Part shown: in pieces, positions 1-9,125 of the stretch | Layout: the number at the start of each line of letters is the position of its first letter | Numbering within the stretch: position 1 is the stretch's first letter | Source of the DNA: Aldehydirespirator sp965116665 | GTDB lineage: Bacteria; Actinomycetota; Acidimicrobiia; Acidimicrobiales; Aldehydirespiratoraceae | DNA: 64,000 bases | Assembly: GCA_965116665.1 (NCBI GenBank) | Contig: OZ220709.1 | Span: 3,038,001 to 3,102,000, forward strand | Direction: 5' to 3' | Made by a program: the position numbers and the translations under genes | The notes under the pieces: generated by a model | Told to the model about the DNA's origin: nothing | The model's input: only the letters and a program-made list of their open reading frames with translations | The model's database searches: none

Positions 1-45
1 CGGCCGGGACGGTCAGGCCAGGGCGCGCCGCTAGCCTGATCGGCC

Positions 46-3000
46 ATGACTGAAGGCGGCGGCAAGCCGTATCCCGAGGTCGGCAGCCCCGATTTTTCCA
101 CCATCGAGCAGCGGGTACTGGCCCGCTGGAAGGCCGACGGCACCTTCGGGGAGTCGGTGAGGTTCCGGCCCGCGGAGCGGGACTGGGTGTTCTACGACGG
201 GCCGCCATTCGCCAACGGGCTGCCGCACCACGGCCACCTCCTGACGGGCTTCGTGAAGGACGTCGTTCCCCGCTACCAGACGATGCGGGGCAACCGGGTG
301 GACCGGCGCTTCGGATGGGACTGCCACGGGCTGCCCGCGGAGATGGAGACCGAGCGCGAGCTGGGCGTCTCCGGCCGGGCCGCCGTGCAGGAATTCGGCA
401 TCGCCGAGTTCAATCAGCACTGCCGCCAGTCGGTCGTCCGCTACACCCGGGAGTGGGAGGACACCGTCACCCGCCAGGCCCGCTGGGTGGACTTCGGCAA
501 CGACTACAAGACCATGGACCTGCCCTACATGGAGTCGGTCATGTGGGCCTTCTCGCAGCTCTACCGCAAGGGCCTGGTGTACGAGGCCTACCGGGTGATG
601 CCGTACTCGTGGGGCGCGGAGACGCCGCTGTCGAACTTCGAGATCCGCCTGGACGACGCCACCCGGCCCCGCCAGGACCCGGCCATCACCGTCGCCTTCG
701 ACCTGGTGCCCCAACCCGGCGACCCCGGACCGATGAAGCTCCTCGCCTGGACGACCACACCGTGGACGCTGCCGTCGAATCTCGGCATTGCCGTGGGTCC
801 GGCCATCGACTACGCGGTCATGTCCGAAGGCGGCGTCCACTACGTGCTGGCCGAGGCCACCGTCGCCGCCTACGACACCCAGCTCGCCGATGCCCGCCGG
901 GTCGGCACCGTCCGCGGCGATGAGCTCGTCGGCCGGAGCTACGTCCCGCTGTTCAAGTTCTTCGCCCACCGGGACGAGGCCTTCCGGGTGCTGGCCGCCG
1001 ACTTCATCGACACCGCCGAGGGCACCGGGATCGTCCACATGTCACCGGGCTTCGGGGCCGAGGACCAGGAGGTGTGCGAGGCCAACGGCATCGCCATCGC
1101 CGACGCGGTGCCCGTCGACGACCGGGGCCGGTTCACCGAGCCGGTGTCGGACTGGGCCGGGGTCAACGTGTTCGAGGCCAACGCACCGATCATCCGGCAG
1201 CTCAAGGACCGGGGCCGGATCGTCCGCCACGACAGCTACGAGCACAACTACCCGTACTGCTGGCGCACCGACACGCCCGTCATCTACCGGGCCATCAACA
1301 GCTGGTACGTGGAGGTGACCGCCATCCGGGACCGGCTGATGGAACTGAACCAGCAGATCAACTGGGTGCCCGACCATGTGCGCGACGGCCGTTTCGGCAT
1401 GTGGCTGGAGGGCGCCCGCGACTGGTCGATCAGCCGCAACCGGTTCTGGGGCTCGCCCATCCCGGTGTGGCGCAGCGACGACCCCGACTACCCCCGCGTC
1501 GACGTCTACGGCTCCCTCGACGAGCTCGAGCGGGACTTCGGGGTGCGTCCCGACGATCTTCACCGGCCCTCCATCGACTCCCTCACCCGCCCCAACCCCG
1601 ACGACCCCACCGGCCGGTCGGTGATGCGGCGGGTTCCCGAGGTGCTCGACTGCTGGTTCGAGTCGGGTTCGATGCCCTTCGCGCAGGTGCACTACCCCTT
1701 CGAGAACGCCGAGTGGTTCGAGAGCCACTTCCCGGCCGACTTCATCGTGGAGTACATCAACCAGACCCGGGGCTGGTTCTACACCCTGCACGTGCTGGCC
1801 GGGGCACTGTTCGACCGGCCCGCGTTCTCGAACGTGATCTGCCACGGGATCCTGCTGGCCGCCGACGGCGCCAAGCTGTCCAAGAAGCTCCGCAACTACA
1901 CCGAGCCCACCGACATCTTCGAGAACCAGGGGGCCGACGCCCTGCGCTGGTACCTGATGTCGGCCAACATCGTGCGGGGCGGCGACCTGAGAATCAACGA
2001 CGACGGCATCGACGAGGTGACCCGGCAGATCCTTCTGCCCATCTGGAACGCCTATTCGTTCTTCACGATGTACGCCAACGCCGAGGGCTATGAGGCCCAG
2101 CCGCGCACCGGCAGCGACGACGTGCTCGACCGTTACGTGCTGGCCCGGACCCGGACGCTGGTGGAGCGGGTCGCGGAGCGGATGGACGCCTACGACCTGC
2201 CCGGCGCCGCGGCCGAGATAGCCGCCTTCATCGACGCGCTCAACAACTGGTACATCCGCCGGTCCCGGGACCGCTTCTGGAACGCGGGCGGGGCCGACAC
2301 CGATCAGGCCGCCTTCGACACCCTGTACGTCGTGCTGACCACCCTCACCAGGGTGGCCGCGCCGTTCCTGCCCATGATCACCGAAGAGATCCACGGAGGG
2401 TTGACCGGCGGATCGTCGGTGCACCTGACCGACTGGCCCGACCCCGACGCCGAGGGCCTGCCCGCCGACGATGCGCTGGTAGCCCGCATGGAGCGGCTGC
2501 GCGACGCGGCCTCGGCTGCGCTGCGGGTGCGCGAGGCTGCCGGGCTGCGGGTGCGCCTGCCCCTGGCGCGGGCCACCCTGGCCGGCGCAGGGGCCGAGGA
2601 TATCGCCCCGCTGGTGGACCTGCTGGTGGACGAGATCAACGTCAAGTCGGTGGCGCTCACCGACGATCTGGAAGCCCACGCGTCGCTGGTGCTGCGGCCC
2701 AACGGCGCGGTTCTGGGTCCCCGCCTGGGCGGCGATGTGCAGATTGTGTTCAAGGCGGCCCGGTCGGGTGATTGGACCCGCAACGACGACGGCACGGTCA
2801 CCGTCGCCGGCCATGTGCTGGAGGAGGGCAGCTTCGAGCTGGCCGTGGAGGCGTCCGGCGGCGGCGCCGCGGCCGGTCTGTCCTCGGGCGACGCCGTGGT
2901 TGTACTGGACACGGCCGTCACGCCGGAGTTGGAGGCCGAGGGTTGGGCCCGCGACGCGGTGAGGGTGGTGCAGGACTGCCGCCGCATCGACGGCTACGTG

Positions 3001-3291
3001 GTGACCGACCGTATCGAGGTGTCGCTGGCGGTGGCGTCAGCCGAGCAGGCCGCGGCCTTGCACCGGTGGCGCGACTACGTGGCCGAGCAGGTGCTGGCCA
3101 CCGATCTGCAGATCACCACATTCAAGGCCGCCGGCGGCGACGCCGACAGTGTCTCGGAGTCCTTCACCACCGGCCGATGGCTCGCCGGCTTCGTCGCCCA
3201 CGACGTCGCCATCGACGGTCAGAAGGCCCGCTGCTACCTCAAGCCCAGCACCACCCGGCGCCGCCGACCCGGCGACAGCACCCGCCGCTGA
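46..3291 (+). CDS. ileS: Isoleucyl-tRNA synthetase
   Basis: Charges tRNA-Ile with isoleucine in the cytoplasm. The 1081-residue protein has the class I signatures: the HIGH-type motif is HHGH at residues 61-64 and the KMSKS-type loop is KLSKK at 610-614. The insertion between them matches the editing (CP1) domain, and an anticodon-binding domain follows. The length and the C-terminal extension after about residue 850 fit the longer, eukaryote/archaea-like IleRS form common in actinobacteria rather than the roughly 940-residue E. coli form; that assignment is from family knowledge. The ATG at 46 gives a natural N-terminus; only 45 bases lie upstream, so its promoter cannot be judged. The next gene is convergent. 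Confidence 0.97.
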   Translation: MTEGGGKPYPEVGSPDFSTIEQRVLARWKADGTFGESVRFRPAERDWVFYDGPPFANGLPHHGHLLTGFVKDVVPRYQTMRGNRVDRRFGWDCHGLPAEMETERELGVSGRAAVQEFGIAEFNQHCRQSVVRYTREWEDTVTRQARWVDFGNDYKTMDLPYMESVMWAFSQLYRKGLVYEAYRVMPYSWGAETPLSNFEIRLDDATRPRQDPAITVAFDLVPQPGDPGPMKLLAWTTTPWTLPSNLGIAVGPAIDYAVMSEGGVHYVLAEATVAAYDTQLADARRVGTVRGDELVGRSYVPLFKFFAHRDEAFRVLAADFIDTAEGTGIVHMSPGFGAEDQEVCEANGIAIADAVPVDDRGRFTEPVSDWAGVNVFEANAPIIRQLKDRGRIVRHDSYEHNYPYCWRTDTPVIYRAINSWYVEVTAIRDRLMELNQQINWVPDHVRDGRFGMWLEGARDWSISRNRFWGSPIPVWRSDDPDYPRVDVYGSLDELERDFGVRPDDLHRPSIDSLTRPNPDDPTGRSVMRRVPEVLDCWFESGSMPFAQVHYPFENAEWFESHFPADFIVEYINQTRGWFYTLHVLAGALFDRPAFSNVICHGILLAADGAKLSKKLRNYTEPTDIFENQGADALRWYLMSANIVRGGDLRINDDGIDEVTRQILLPIWNAYSFFTMYANAEGYEAQPRTGSDDVLDRYVLARTRTLVERVAERMDAYDLPGAAAEIAAFIDALNNWYIRRSRDRFWNAGGADTDQAAFDTLYVVLTTLTRVAAPFLPMITEEIHGGLTGGSSVHLTDWPDPDAEGLPADDALVARMERLRDAASAALRVREAAGLRVRLPLARATLAGAGAEDIAPLVDLLVDEINVKSVALTDDLEAHASLVLRPNGAVLGPRLGGDVQIVFKAARSGDWTRNDDGTVTVAGHVLEEGSFELAVEASGGGAAAGLSSGDAVVVLDTAVTPELEAEGWARDAVRVVQDCRRIDGYVVTDRIEVSLAVASAEQAAALHRWRDYVAEQVLATDLQITTFKAAGGDADSVSESFTTGRWLAGFVAHDVAIDGQKARCYLKPSTTRRRRPGDSTRR

Positions 3292-3311
3292 CCCTTCGGC
3301 CGCCCATCGAA

Positions 3312-3527
3312 CTAGCGCTCCTGGCGGCCGTCGGTGAGCTCCTTGCCGAGCACTTCGTCGATGTTGCTGTTGCCGCCGGATCCGTAGGCGCCACTGCATG
3401 ACATGCCGGTGGCGCCCCGCAGGCGCTTGGCCATCCTGCGGGATGCGACGACGTGTGATCGCTCCGGCGGCGGGCGGCGCAGCAGTCGCCAGAAACGGAT
3501 GATGCCCTCGAAGGAATTGCGGACCAT
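3312..3527 (-). CDS. Small hypothetical protein (71 aa)
   Basis: I do not recognise the family. The frame encodes 71 residues with a basic N-terminal half (RFWRLLRR) and a Gly/Ser/Asn-rich stretch near residues 42-55 containing one Cys. Support for a real gene: a GGAAGG Shine-Dalgarno sequence lies 7 bases upstream of the ATG on the minus strand, and third positions are G/C-rich like neighbouring genes. It converges on ileS; an inverted repeat CGGCCGCC (3297-3304) / GGCGGCCG (3323-3330) at the junction could help termination. No membrane segment is evident. Confidence 0.5.
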   Translation of the reverse strand: MVRNSFEGIIRFWRLLRRPPPERSHVVASRRMAKRLRGATGMSCSGAYGSGGNSNIDEVLGKELTDGRQER

Positions 3528-3660
3528 GCGCCAGCCTTCCTGGTGTGTGCCCGATCCTAGCGACTAGTGGTCCGTCGCAGAATTGATCGGGGCGCCCGGA
3601 GCGCTCCCAAACCGGGTCTCGGCACTTCCGTGCTGCCCCAGCCATTTCGACGACACAGCA

Positions 3661-4632
3661 CTAGCCCGTGTCGAGGCGGCGGCCGTCCTCCACCAGGTTG
3701 ATCTCCCAGATCACCTTGTCCAGCGCGTCGGCCGAAGTGATCGTGGGGAACCTCAGAGGGTGCTCGTCGGTTACGCACGTGGGCAGCGGCTGAAGGATCG
3801 TCCACGGCGTGGGGTGGGCGAACTGCACCACCGAGTAGCGGTCGCCGCTCTGGCCCTCGGCCGCGACCACCCGGTGGATGCCGGCGCCGATCACCCCGTT
3901 GGTGAGGTGCTCGAGCATCATGCCGGTGTTGATGATGGCGCTGCCCGCCGGCGGGACGGCGTCGACCCACCCGGCCGCGGTGCGTACCTGCAGGCCGGGC
4001 GCGGTGGCCCTGGGCAGCATGGTGATGAGGTTGATGTCGCCGTGCTCGAAGGCCCACATGAAGCCGTCTGTGGGGGCGGTGTCCATCGGCGGGTAGTGGA
4101 TGGCCCGGGTGAGGGTCGCCCCGTGCGCGAGCATCACGTCGAAGAACTCCTCGTGGATTCCCAGCCCCACCGCGATCACCCGCAGCACCCGGCGCTGGAT
4201 GTCGAGGACCCCGGCGTGGAACTCCAGCAGCAGATCGGTCACGCCGGGCAGATCGTCCTCGGGCAGCACCGGCGGCCCGTAGCGGTGGGGGTAGCGCTGG
4301 CGCAACGGATGGCCCGGCGGGGCCGGTTCACCCCAGTTGAGCATCTCCTTGAGGTCGGGGATGTCGGAGACGGCCGCCGTCTCGGTCATCATCGGCGTGT
4401 AGCCCGTCTGGCCGTGGGAACCCTCCACGATGTAGCGGTCCTTGCGCTCCTGGGGCAGGGTGAAGAACGCTTCGAGATGCCCGTAGGCCTCGTCGATCAC
4501 GCCTTCAGCCAGGTCGTGGGCCACATACACGAAACCGGTGGCCAGGCTGCGCATAACACCGTCCACCACCGCGGCCCGCTCGGTCCTGCTGCCCCGCTCG
4601 AAAGCGACCAGATCGACGTCGAGTATCTCCAT
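3661..4632 (-). CDS. 2-oxoglutarate/Fe(II) oxygenase, isopenicillin N synthase-like
   Basis: A 323-residue non-haem iron oxygenase of the DIOX_N plus 2OG-FeII_Oxy type. The iron triad is visible as H197, D199 and H253 (EHGDIN ... GIHRVV), and R265-Y-S267 is the RxS motif that binds the 2-oxoglutarate carboxylate. The N-terminal region with 'ATGFVYV' near residue 31 and 'FTLPQERKDRY' near 57 is typical of the group. The substrate cannot be deduced; members hydroxylate or cyclise small metabolites. It stands alone on the minus strand, divergent from nrdA, and shares a roughly 180-base intergenic region with it. Confidence 0.88.
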   Translation of the reverse strand: MEILDVDLVAFERGSRTERAAVVDGVMRSLATGFVYVAHDLAEGVIDEAYGHLEAFFTLPQERKDRYIVEGSHGQTGYTPMMTETAAVSDIPDLKEMLNWGEPAPPGHPLRQRYPHRYGPPVLPEDDLPGVTDLLLEFHAGVLDIQRRVLRVIAVGLGIHEEFFDVMLAHGATLTRAIHYPPMDTAPTDGFMWAFEHGDINLITMLPRATAPGLQVRTAAGWVDAVPPAGSAIINTGMMLEHLTNGVIGAGIHRVVAAEGQSGDRYSVVQFAHPTPWTILQPLPTCVTDEHPLRFPTITSADALDKVIWEINLVEDGRRLDTG

Positions 4633-4698
4633 TCTCCAGAAGCTAGTCGCCCGGCCTGAGCAAGAAACCCTGCTCAGCGAGGGTGACGGGGGCGTAAT

Positions 4699-4728
4699 TT
4701 GACACGCGTGTAGTTACGGTGCTGTAAT
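4699..4728 (+). promoter_or_regulatory. Predicted promoter of nrdAB
   Basis: TTGACA at 4699-4704 and TGTAAT at 4723-4728 are separated by 18 bases, a good sigma-70/SigA-type match in an unusually AT-rich patch upstream of nrdA. The distance to the GTG start is about 86 bases. I searched by eye for NrdR boxes in the leader and did not find a convincing pair. Confidence 0.5.
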
Positions 4729-4814
4729 TCATATTCCGAAGTTGTGACCGAGCCGCTTCGGGGGTTGCTGCGGGCGGGGACCCCTCGAAGGGCCGGTCAG
4801 AGGAGGGCACTGAC

Positions 4815-7256
4815 GTGACGATGATCCAGGACCGGCTGACCACTGTCGCCGACATGCCTCCCACTGTTTCCGGGCCCACGACCATGCAGGTCCGCAAGCG
4901 CAACGGCAACCTCGAGCCGGTTGACGTCAACAAGATCGTCAACGCGGTGGCCCGGGCCGCTGAGGGCCTGCTGGGCATCGATCCCCTGACCGTCAGCACC
5001 CGCACCATCGCGGCCCTCGCCGACGGCGCCACCACCCGCGAGCTCGACGAACTCAGCATCCGCACCGCGGCCGGCCTCATCGTGGAGGAGCCCAACTACT
5101 CCAAGCTCGCGGCCCGCATGCTGGCCACCTACATCGACAAGGAGGTCCGCAACCAGAACATCCCATGGTTCTCCGAGTCGATCGACACCGGCCACCGGCT
5201 CGGGCTGATCGGCGACGAGACCGCAGAGTTCGTGCGGGCCCACTCCCCTGCCCTCAACGCGGCCATCGACTCGGGCCGGGACCGCAACTTCGAGTTCTTC
5301 GGCCTGCGGACCGTGTACGACCGCTACCTGCTGCGCCACCCGGACAACCGCCTCGTGATCGAGACCCCGCAGTACTTCATGCTGCGAGTGGCCTGCGGGC
5401 TGAGCACCGACCCCGAAGAGGCCATCGCGTTCTACGACCTGATCTCGTCGCTGGCCTACCTGCCGTCGAGCCCGACGCTGTTCAACTCGGGCACCATGCA
5501 CCCGCAGATGTCGAGCTGCTACCTGCTCGACTCCCCGGTGGACTCGCTGGAGGGCATCTACCAGCGCTACACCGACATCGCCCGGCTGTCGAAGTACGCC
5601 GGCGGCATCGGCGTGGGCTGGCACCGGATCCGCTCCAAGGGCTCGCTGATCAGGGGCACCAACGGCCTGTCCAACGGCATCGTCCCGTGGCTCAAGACCC
5701 TCGACTCCTCAGTGGCCGCCGTCAACCAGGGCGGTCGCCGCAAGGGTGCGGCCTGCGTGTACCTCGAGTCCTGGCACGCCGACATCGAGCAGTTCCTCGA
5801 GCTGCGCGACAACACCGGCGACCACGCCCGCAGGACGCACAACATCAACCTGGCCAACTGGGTGCCGGACCTGTTCATGGAGCGGGTGGAGAAGGACTGG
5901 CAGTGGAGCCTGTTCGACCCCAAGAAGGTGCCCGAGCTCACCGACACCTACGGCGAGGAGTTCCGGGCCATCTACGAGCAGGCCGAGGCCGACGGCCGCT
6001 TCGAGCGCCAGGTGCCCGCCCGCCAGCTCTACACCCGGATGATGCGGACCCTGGCCGAGACCGGCAACGGCTGGATGACGTTCAAGGACGCCTCAAACGC
6101 CAAGTGCAACCAGACCGGGCCCGGAGCCGACGCGGGCGGCGCCAACGCCAGGGACCGGGTGGTGCACCTGTCGAACCTGTGCACCGAGATCATCGAGGTC
6201 ACCAGCGACGCCGAGACCGCGGTCTGCAACCTCGGGTCGGTGAACCTCGGCGCGTTCGTGCACCAGGCGGCGGCGTCCAACGGCAGCGCCCCGGCCGGCT
6301 TCGACTTCGAACGGCTCGGCGAGGTCGTGCGGCTGGTAGTCGGCTTCCTCGACCGTGTGATCGACATCAACTACTACCCGACCGGCGAGTCCGAGGCCTC
6401 CAACCAGCGCTGGCGCCCGGTGGGCCTGGGCCTCATGGGCCTTCAGGACGTGTTCTTCAAGCTGGGCCTGGCCTTCGACTCGGCCGAGGCCCGATCCCTC
6501 AGCCGCCGCATCTCCGAGGAGATCTACTTCAACGCCCTGTGGGCCTCCAGCGAACTGGCCGAGGCCAACGGAGCCCACCCCGGCTTCGCCGACACCAGGG
6601 CCGCGGCCGGCGACCTCCAGTTCGACCTGTGGAGCACCGAGCCGTCCGATGCCGCGCGTTGGACGCCGCTGCGGGAGCGGATCGCCACAAACGGACTGCG
6701 CAACTCGCTGCTCATCGCCATTGCGCCCACAGCCACCATCGCCGCCATCGCGGGCTGCTACGAGTGCATCGAGCCGCAGGTGTCGAACCTGTTCAAGCGC
6801 GAGACCCTCTCGGGCGAGTTCATGCAGGTGAACCGCTACCTGGTGGCCGAGCTGAAAGCCAGGGGCCTGTGGGACGACAAGATGATCGCCGAGGTCAAGA
6901 AGGCCGAGGGCTCGATCCAGCAGATCGAACGCATCCCCTCCGACCTGCGGGCCGTCTACCGCACCGCGTGGGAGATCCCGCAGCGCTCGCTCATCGAGAT
7001 GGCCGCTGATCGGGGCGCCTTCATCGACCAGAGCCAATCGCTCAACCTGTTCATGGAGGCCCCGACCATCGGGAAGCTGTCGTCGATGTACATGCACGCG
7101 TGGAAGCTGGGCCTCAAGACCACCTACTACCTGCGGTCGCGCCCAGCGACCCGCATCAACCAGACCACCACCAGTGGCAACGGCACCTCGCCCGCCGACG
7201 CCGAGGCCGTGGCCTGCTCCTTGGAGAATCCTGAGACCTGCGAGGCGTGCGACTGA
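4815..7256 (+). CDS. nrdA: Ribonucleoside-diphosphate reductase, class Ia, alpha subunit
   Basis: Large catalytic subunit reducing NDPs to dNDPs. The 813-residue protein starts with an ATP-cone (about residues 24-115), the allosteric activity domain. Catalytic residues are visible: C235 in SSCYLL and C471 in AVCNLGS form the active-site disulfide pair, C456 in NLCTEI is the thiyl-radical cysteine flanked by N454 and E458. A Tyr-Tyr pair lies in TTYYLRS near the C-terminus for radical transfer, and the tail ends in C809-x2-C812 for re-reduction by thioredoxin/glutaredoxin. The GTG start at 4815 is chosen because AGGAGGG (4801-4807) sits 7 bases upstream; an ATG at 4821 is an alternative. nrdB follows with a TGATG overlap, so the two are co-translated. 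Confidence 0.97.
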   Translation: MTMIQDRLTTVADMPPTVSGPTTMQVRKRNGNLEPVDVNKIVNAVARAAEGLLGIDPLTVSTRTIAALADGATTRELDELSIRTAAGLIVEEPNYSKLAARMLATYIDKEVRNQNIPWFSESIDTGHRLGLIGDETAEFVRAHSPALNAAIDSGRDRNFEFFGLRTVYDRYLLRHPDNRLVIETPQYFMLRVACGLSTDPEEAIAFYDLISSLAYLPSSPTLFNSGTMHPQMSSCYLLDSPVDSLEGIYQRYTDIARLSKYAGGIGVGWHRIRSKGSLIRGTNGLSNGIVPWLKTLDSSVAAVNQGGRRKGAACVYLESWHADIEQFLELRDNTGDHARRTHNINLANWVPDLFMERVEKDWQWSLFDPKKVPELTDTYGEEFRAIYEQAEADGRFERQVPARQLYTRMMRTLAETGNGWMTFKDASNAKCNQTGPGADAGGANARDRVVHLSNLCTEIIEVTSDAETAVCNLGSVNLGAFVHQAAASNGSAPAGFDFERLGEVVRLVVGFLDRVIDINYYPTGESEASNQRWRPVGLGLMGLQDVFFKLGLAFDSAEARSLSRRISEEIYFNALWASSELAEANGAHPGFADTRAAAGDLQFDLWSTEPSDAARWTPLRERIATNGLRNSLLIAIAPTATIAAIAGCYECIEPQVSNLFKRETLSGEFMQVNRYLVAELKARGLWDDKMIAEVKKAEGSIQQIERIPSDLRAVYRTAWEIPQRSLIEMAADRGAFIDQSQSLNLFMEAPTIGKLSSMYMHAWKLGLKTTYYLRSRPATRINQTTTSGNGTSPADAEAVACSLENPETCEACD

Positions 7257-8395
7257 TGGCCATCACCGACATTCCTGTCGATCACCTTGATCTCCCGGGC
7301 CGGGACTCCGCCGTCCCCACCCCTCCCACAGGCGCCCAGCCTGACTCGGAGGCAGAGGCCCGGCCCGGGCATCCCACATCCAGCGTTCCTGCCCGACCCA
7401 ACATCTTGGACCCCGGGTTCGACCTGACGCTGCGGCCGATGCGCTACCCGCAGTTCTTCGAGATGTACCGCGACGCGATCAAGAACACCTGGACCGTCGA
7501 TGAGATCGACTTCTCCGACGACCTCGTAGACCTCGACCGCAAGCTCATGCCGGCCGAGAAGCACCTGATCCGTCGCCTGGTGGCCTTCTTCGCCACCGGC
7601 GACTCCATCGTCGCCAACAACCTGGTCCTGAACCTCTACGAGCACATCAACGCGCCCGAGGCCCGCATGTACCTGTCGCGCCAGCTGTTCGAGGAGGCGC
7701 TGCACGTCCAGTTCTACTTGAACCTGCTCGACAACTACATCCCCGACCACGACGAGCGGGCCGAGGCGTTCGCGGCCATTGAGAGCATCCCGTCGATCAG
7801 GGCCAAGGCCGAGTTCTGCTTCAAGTGGATGGACTCGGTCGGTGACGGACCGCTACAGACCGCGGCCGACCGGCGGCGGTTCCTGATGAACCTGATCTGC
7901 TTCGCGGCCTGCATCGAAGGCCTGTTCTTCTTCGCCGCGTTCGCCTACGTGTACTTCCTGCGGTCCAAAGGCCTGCTGAACGGGCTGGCTGCCGGCACCA
8001 ACTGGGTCTTCCGCGACGAGTCGATGCACATGAACTTCGCCTTCGAGGTGATCCGCACCGTGCGGGCCGAGGAGCCCGAGCTGTTCGACGAGGCTCTGGG
8101 CCGCGACATCAGCAACATGCTGGCCGAGGCGGTGGACGCCGAGCATCAGTTCGCCGCTGACCTGCTGGGCGAGGGCGTTCCCGGCATGTCGGTCACCAAC
8201 ACCCGGTCCTACCTCGAGTACGTAGCCGATCAGCGATTGCTGCAGTTGGGCCTGCCCCGCCGATTCGGTAGCCGCAACCCGTTCGCGTTCATGGAGCTGC
8301 AGGACGTGCAGGAGCTCTCCAACTTCTTCGAGCGCACCGTCTCCGCGTACCAGGTGGGCGTGGAGGGCGAGGTCTCCTTCGACGAGGACTTCTAA
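7256..8395 (+). CDS. nrdB: Ribonucleoside-diphosphate reductase, class Ia, beta subunit
   Basis: Small subunit that generates and houses the stable radical for NrdA. Counted from the ATG at 7256 (379 residues), the di-iron ligands are D116 (GDSIV), E147 and H150 (EEALH), E221 (CIEG), E255 and H258 (RDESMH). Y154, four residues after H150, sits where the radical tyrosine is in class Ia enzymes, so this is not a metal-variant class Ic form. The first 50 or so residues are Pro/Ser-rich and poorly conserved. The ATG overlaps the nrdA stop by one base and has GAGG 10 bases upstream; an in-frame GTG at 7247 is also possible. Confidence 0.97.
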   Translation: MAITDIPVDHLDLPGRDSAVPTPPTGAQPDSEAEARPGHPTSSVPARPNILDPGFDLTLRPMRYPQFFEMYRDAIKNTWTVDEIDFSDDLVDLDRKLMPAEKHLIRRLVAFFATGDSIVANNLVLNLYEHINAPEARMYLSRQLFEEALHVQFYLNLLDNYIPDHDERAEAFAAIESIPSIRAKAEFCFKWMDSVGDGPLQTAADRRRFLMNLICFAACIEGLFFFAAFAYVYFLRSKGLLNGLAAGTNWVFRDESMHMNFAFEVIRTVRAEEPELFDEALGRDISNMLAEAVDAEHQFAADLLGEGVPGMSVTNTRSYLEYVADQRLLQLGLPRRFGSRNPFAFMELQDVQELSNFFERTVSAYQVGVEGEVSFDEDF

Positions 8396-8445
8396 CTCCG
8401 GCGGCGGTGTTCCGCGACCGCCCCGGATGTGATACACAGAGCGCC

Positions 8446-9099
8446 ATGCTGAGATTCGCCGAAGAGATCATCCTGCTGATGCTGCACGACGACGACGGTA
8501 AGTTCGCGCACGTGCCGTCGTGGTCGATGGATCGGGCCATGGCCGGGGCGGTGCTCATGGATCTGGCCCTGGAGAACCGGATCGACACCGACCCGGAGAA
8601 CCTGGTGCTCATCGACGACACTCCGGTCGGTGACAGCCTGCTCGACCCGACCCTGGCCGACATCGCGGCCGGCGACCATCGCGATGCCCGCTACTGGGTG
8701 GAGCAGACGGCCAAGAAGGGCGAGCAGATCCGCGAGGAGGCCCTGTCCCGCCTGGTCGCCGCCGGCATTCTGGAGCGGCACGAGGACCGCTTCCTGTGGG
8801 TGTTCCGCTCCCGGCGCTATCCGCTGGTCGACGGGCAGGCCGAGCGCGAGGTGAAGCTGCGCATCATGGAGGTGCTGTTCTCGGACCAGATCCCCGCGCC
8901 CCGCGATGTGGTGATCATCGCCTTGGCCGACGCCTGCGGGATCTTCCGGGAGCTGCTGCCCAAGCGGGAGCTCCAGCAGGCCGCGGACCGCATCGAGCAG
9001 GTGCGCAAGCTCGATCTCATCGGCCAAGCGATGGCCGAGACCATCCGCGACATGGAGATGTGGCTGGCCGCCTCCCGCATGGAGGGCCGCATGTTCTAG
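8446..9099 (+). CDS. GPP34 (Golgi phosphoprotein 3-like) family protein
   Basis: A 217-residue GPP34-domain protein, a family common in actinobacteria and related to eukaryotic GOLPH3, which binds phosphoinositides. The bacterial role is unknown. The start 'MLRFAEEIILLMLHDDDGKF' is the conserved opening of the family, followed by an alanine-rich helix with a motif like 'MAGAVLMDLALENRI' near residue 28. The rest is alpha-helical, with no signal peptide or membrane segment. The ATG at 8446 is preferred because the domain begins there; the frame is open upstream but lacks homology. It follows nrdB by 50 bases and may be read through from that operon. Confidence 0.85.
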   Translation: MLRFAEEIILLMLHDDDGKFAHVPSWSMDRAMAGAVLMDLALENRIDTDPENLVLIDDTPVGDSLLDPTLADIAAGDHRDARYWVEQTAKKGEQIREEALSRLVAAGILERHEDRFLWVFRSRRYPLVDGQAEREVKLRIMEVLFSDQIPAPRDVVIIALADACGIFRELLPKRELQQAADRIEQVRKLDLIGQAMAETIRDMEMWLAASRMEGRMF

Positions 9100-9103
9100 C
9101 CCT

Positions 9104-9125
9104 CCTCGCTGCCTAGTCGGCGAGG
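9104..9125. terminator. Hairpin between convergent genes
   Basis: CCTCGC (9104-9109) and GCGAGG (9120-9125) form a perfect 6-bp stem over a 10-base loop at the GPP34/aldehyde dehydrogenase junction. There is no U-tract on either strand, so it is a candidate bidirectional terminator rather than a classical intrinsic one. Confidence 0.35.

Noticed and set aside
1042..2814. Long open frame antisense to ileS (and similar antisense frames opposite most large genes)
   Set aside because: High third-position G/C removes stop codons from the opposite frames; the products are low-complexity, His/Gly/Arg-rich and match no family, while the sense frames carry intact motifs.
4633..4814. NrdR boxes or a riboswitch in the nrdA leader
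   Set aside because: No pair of NrdR-like 16-mers and no conserved riboswitch core could be identified by eye.
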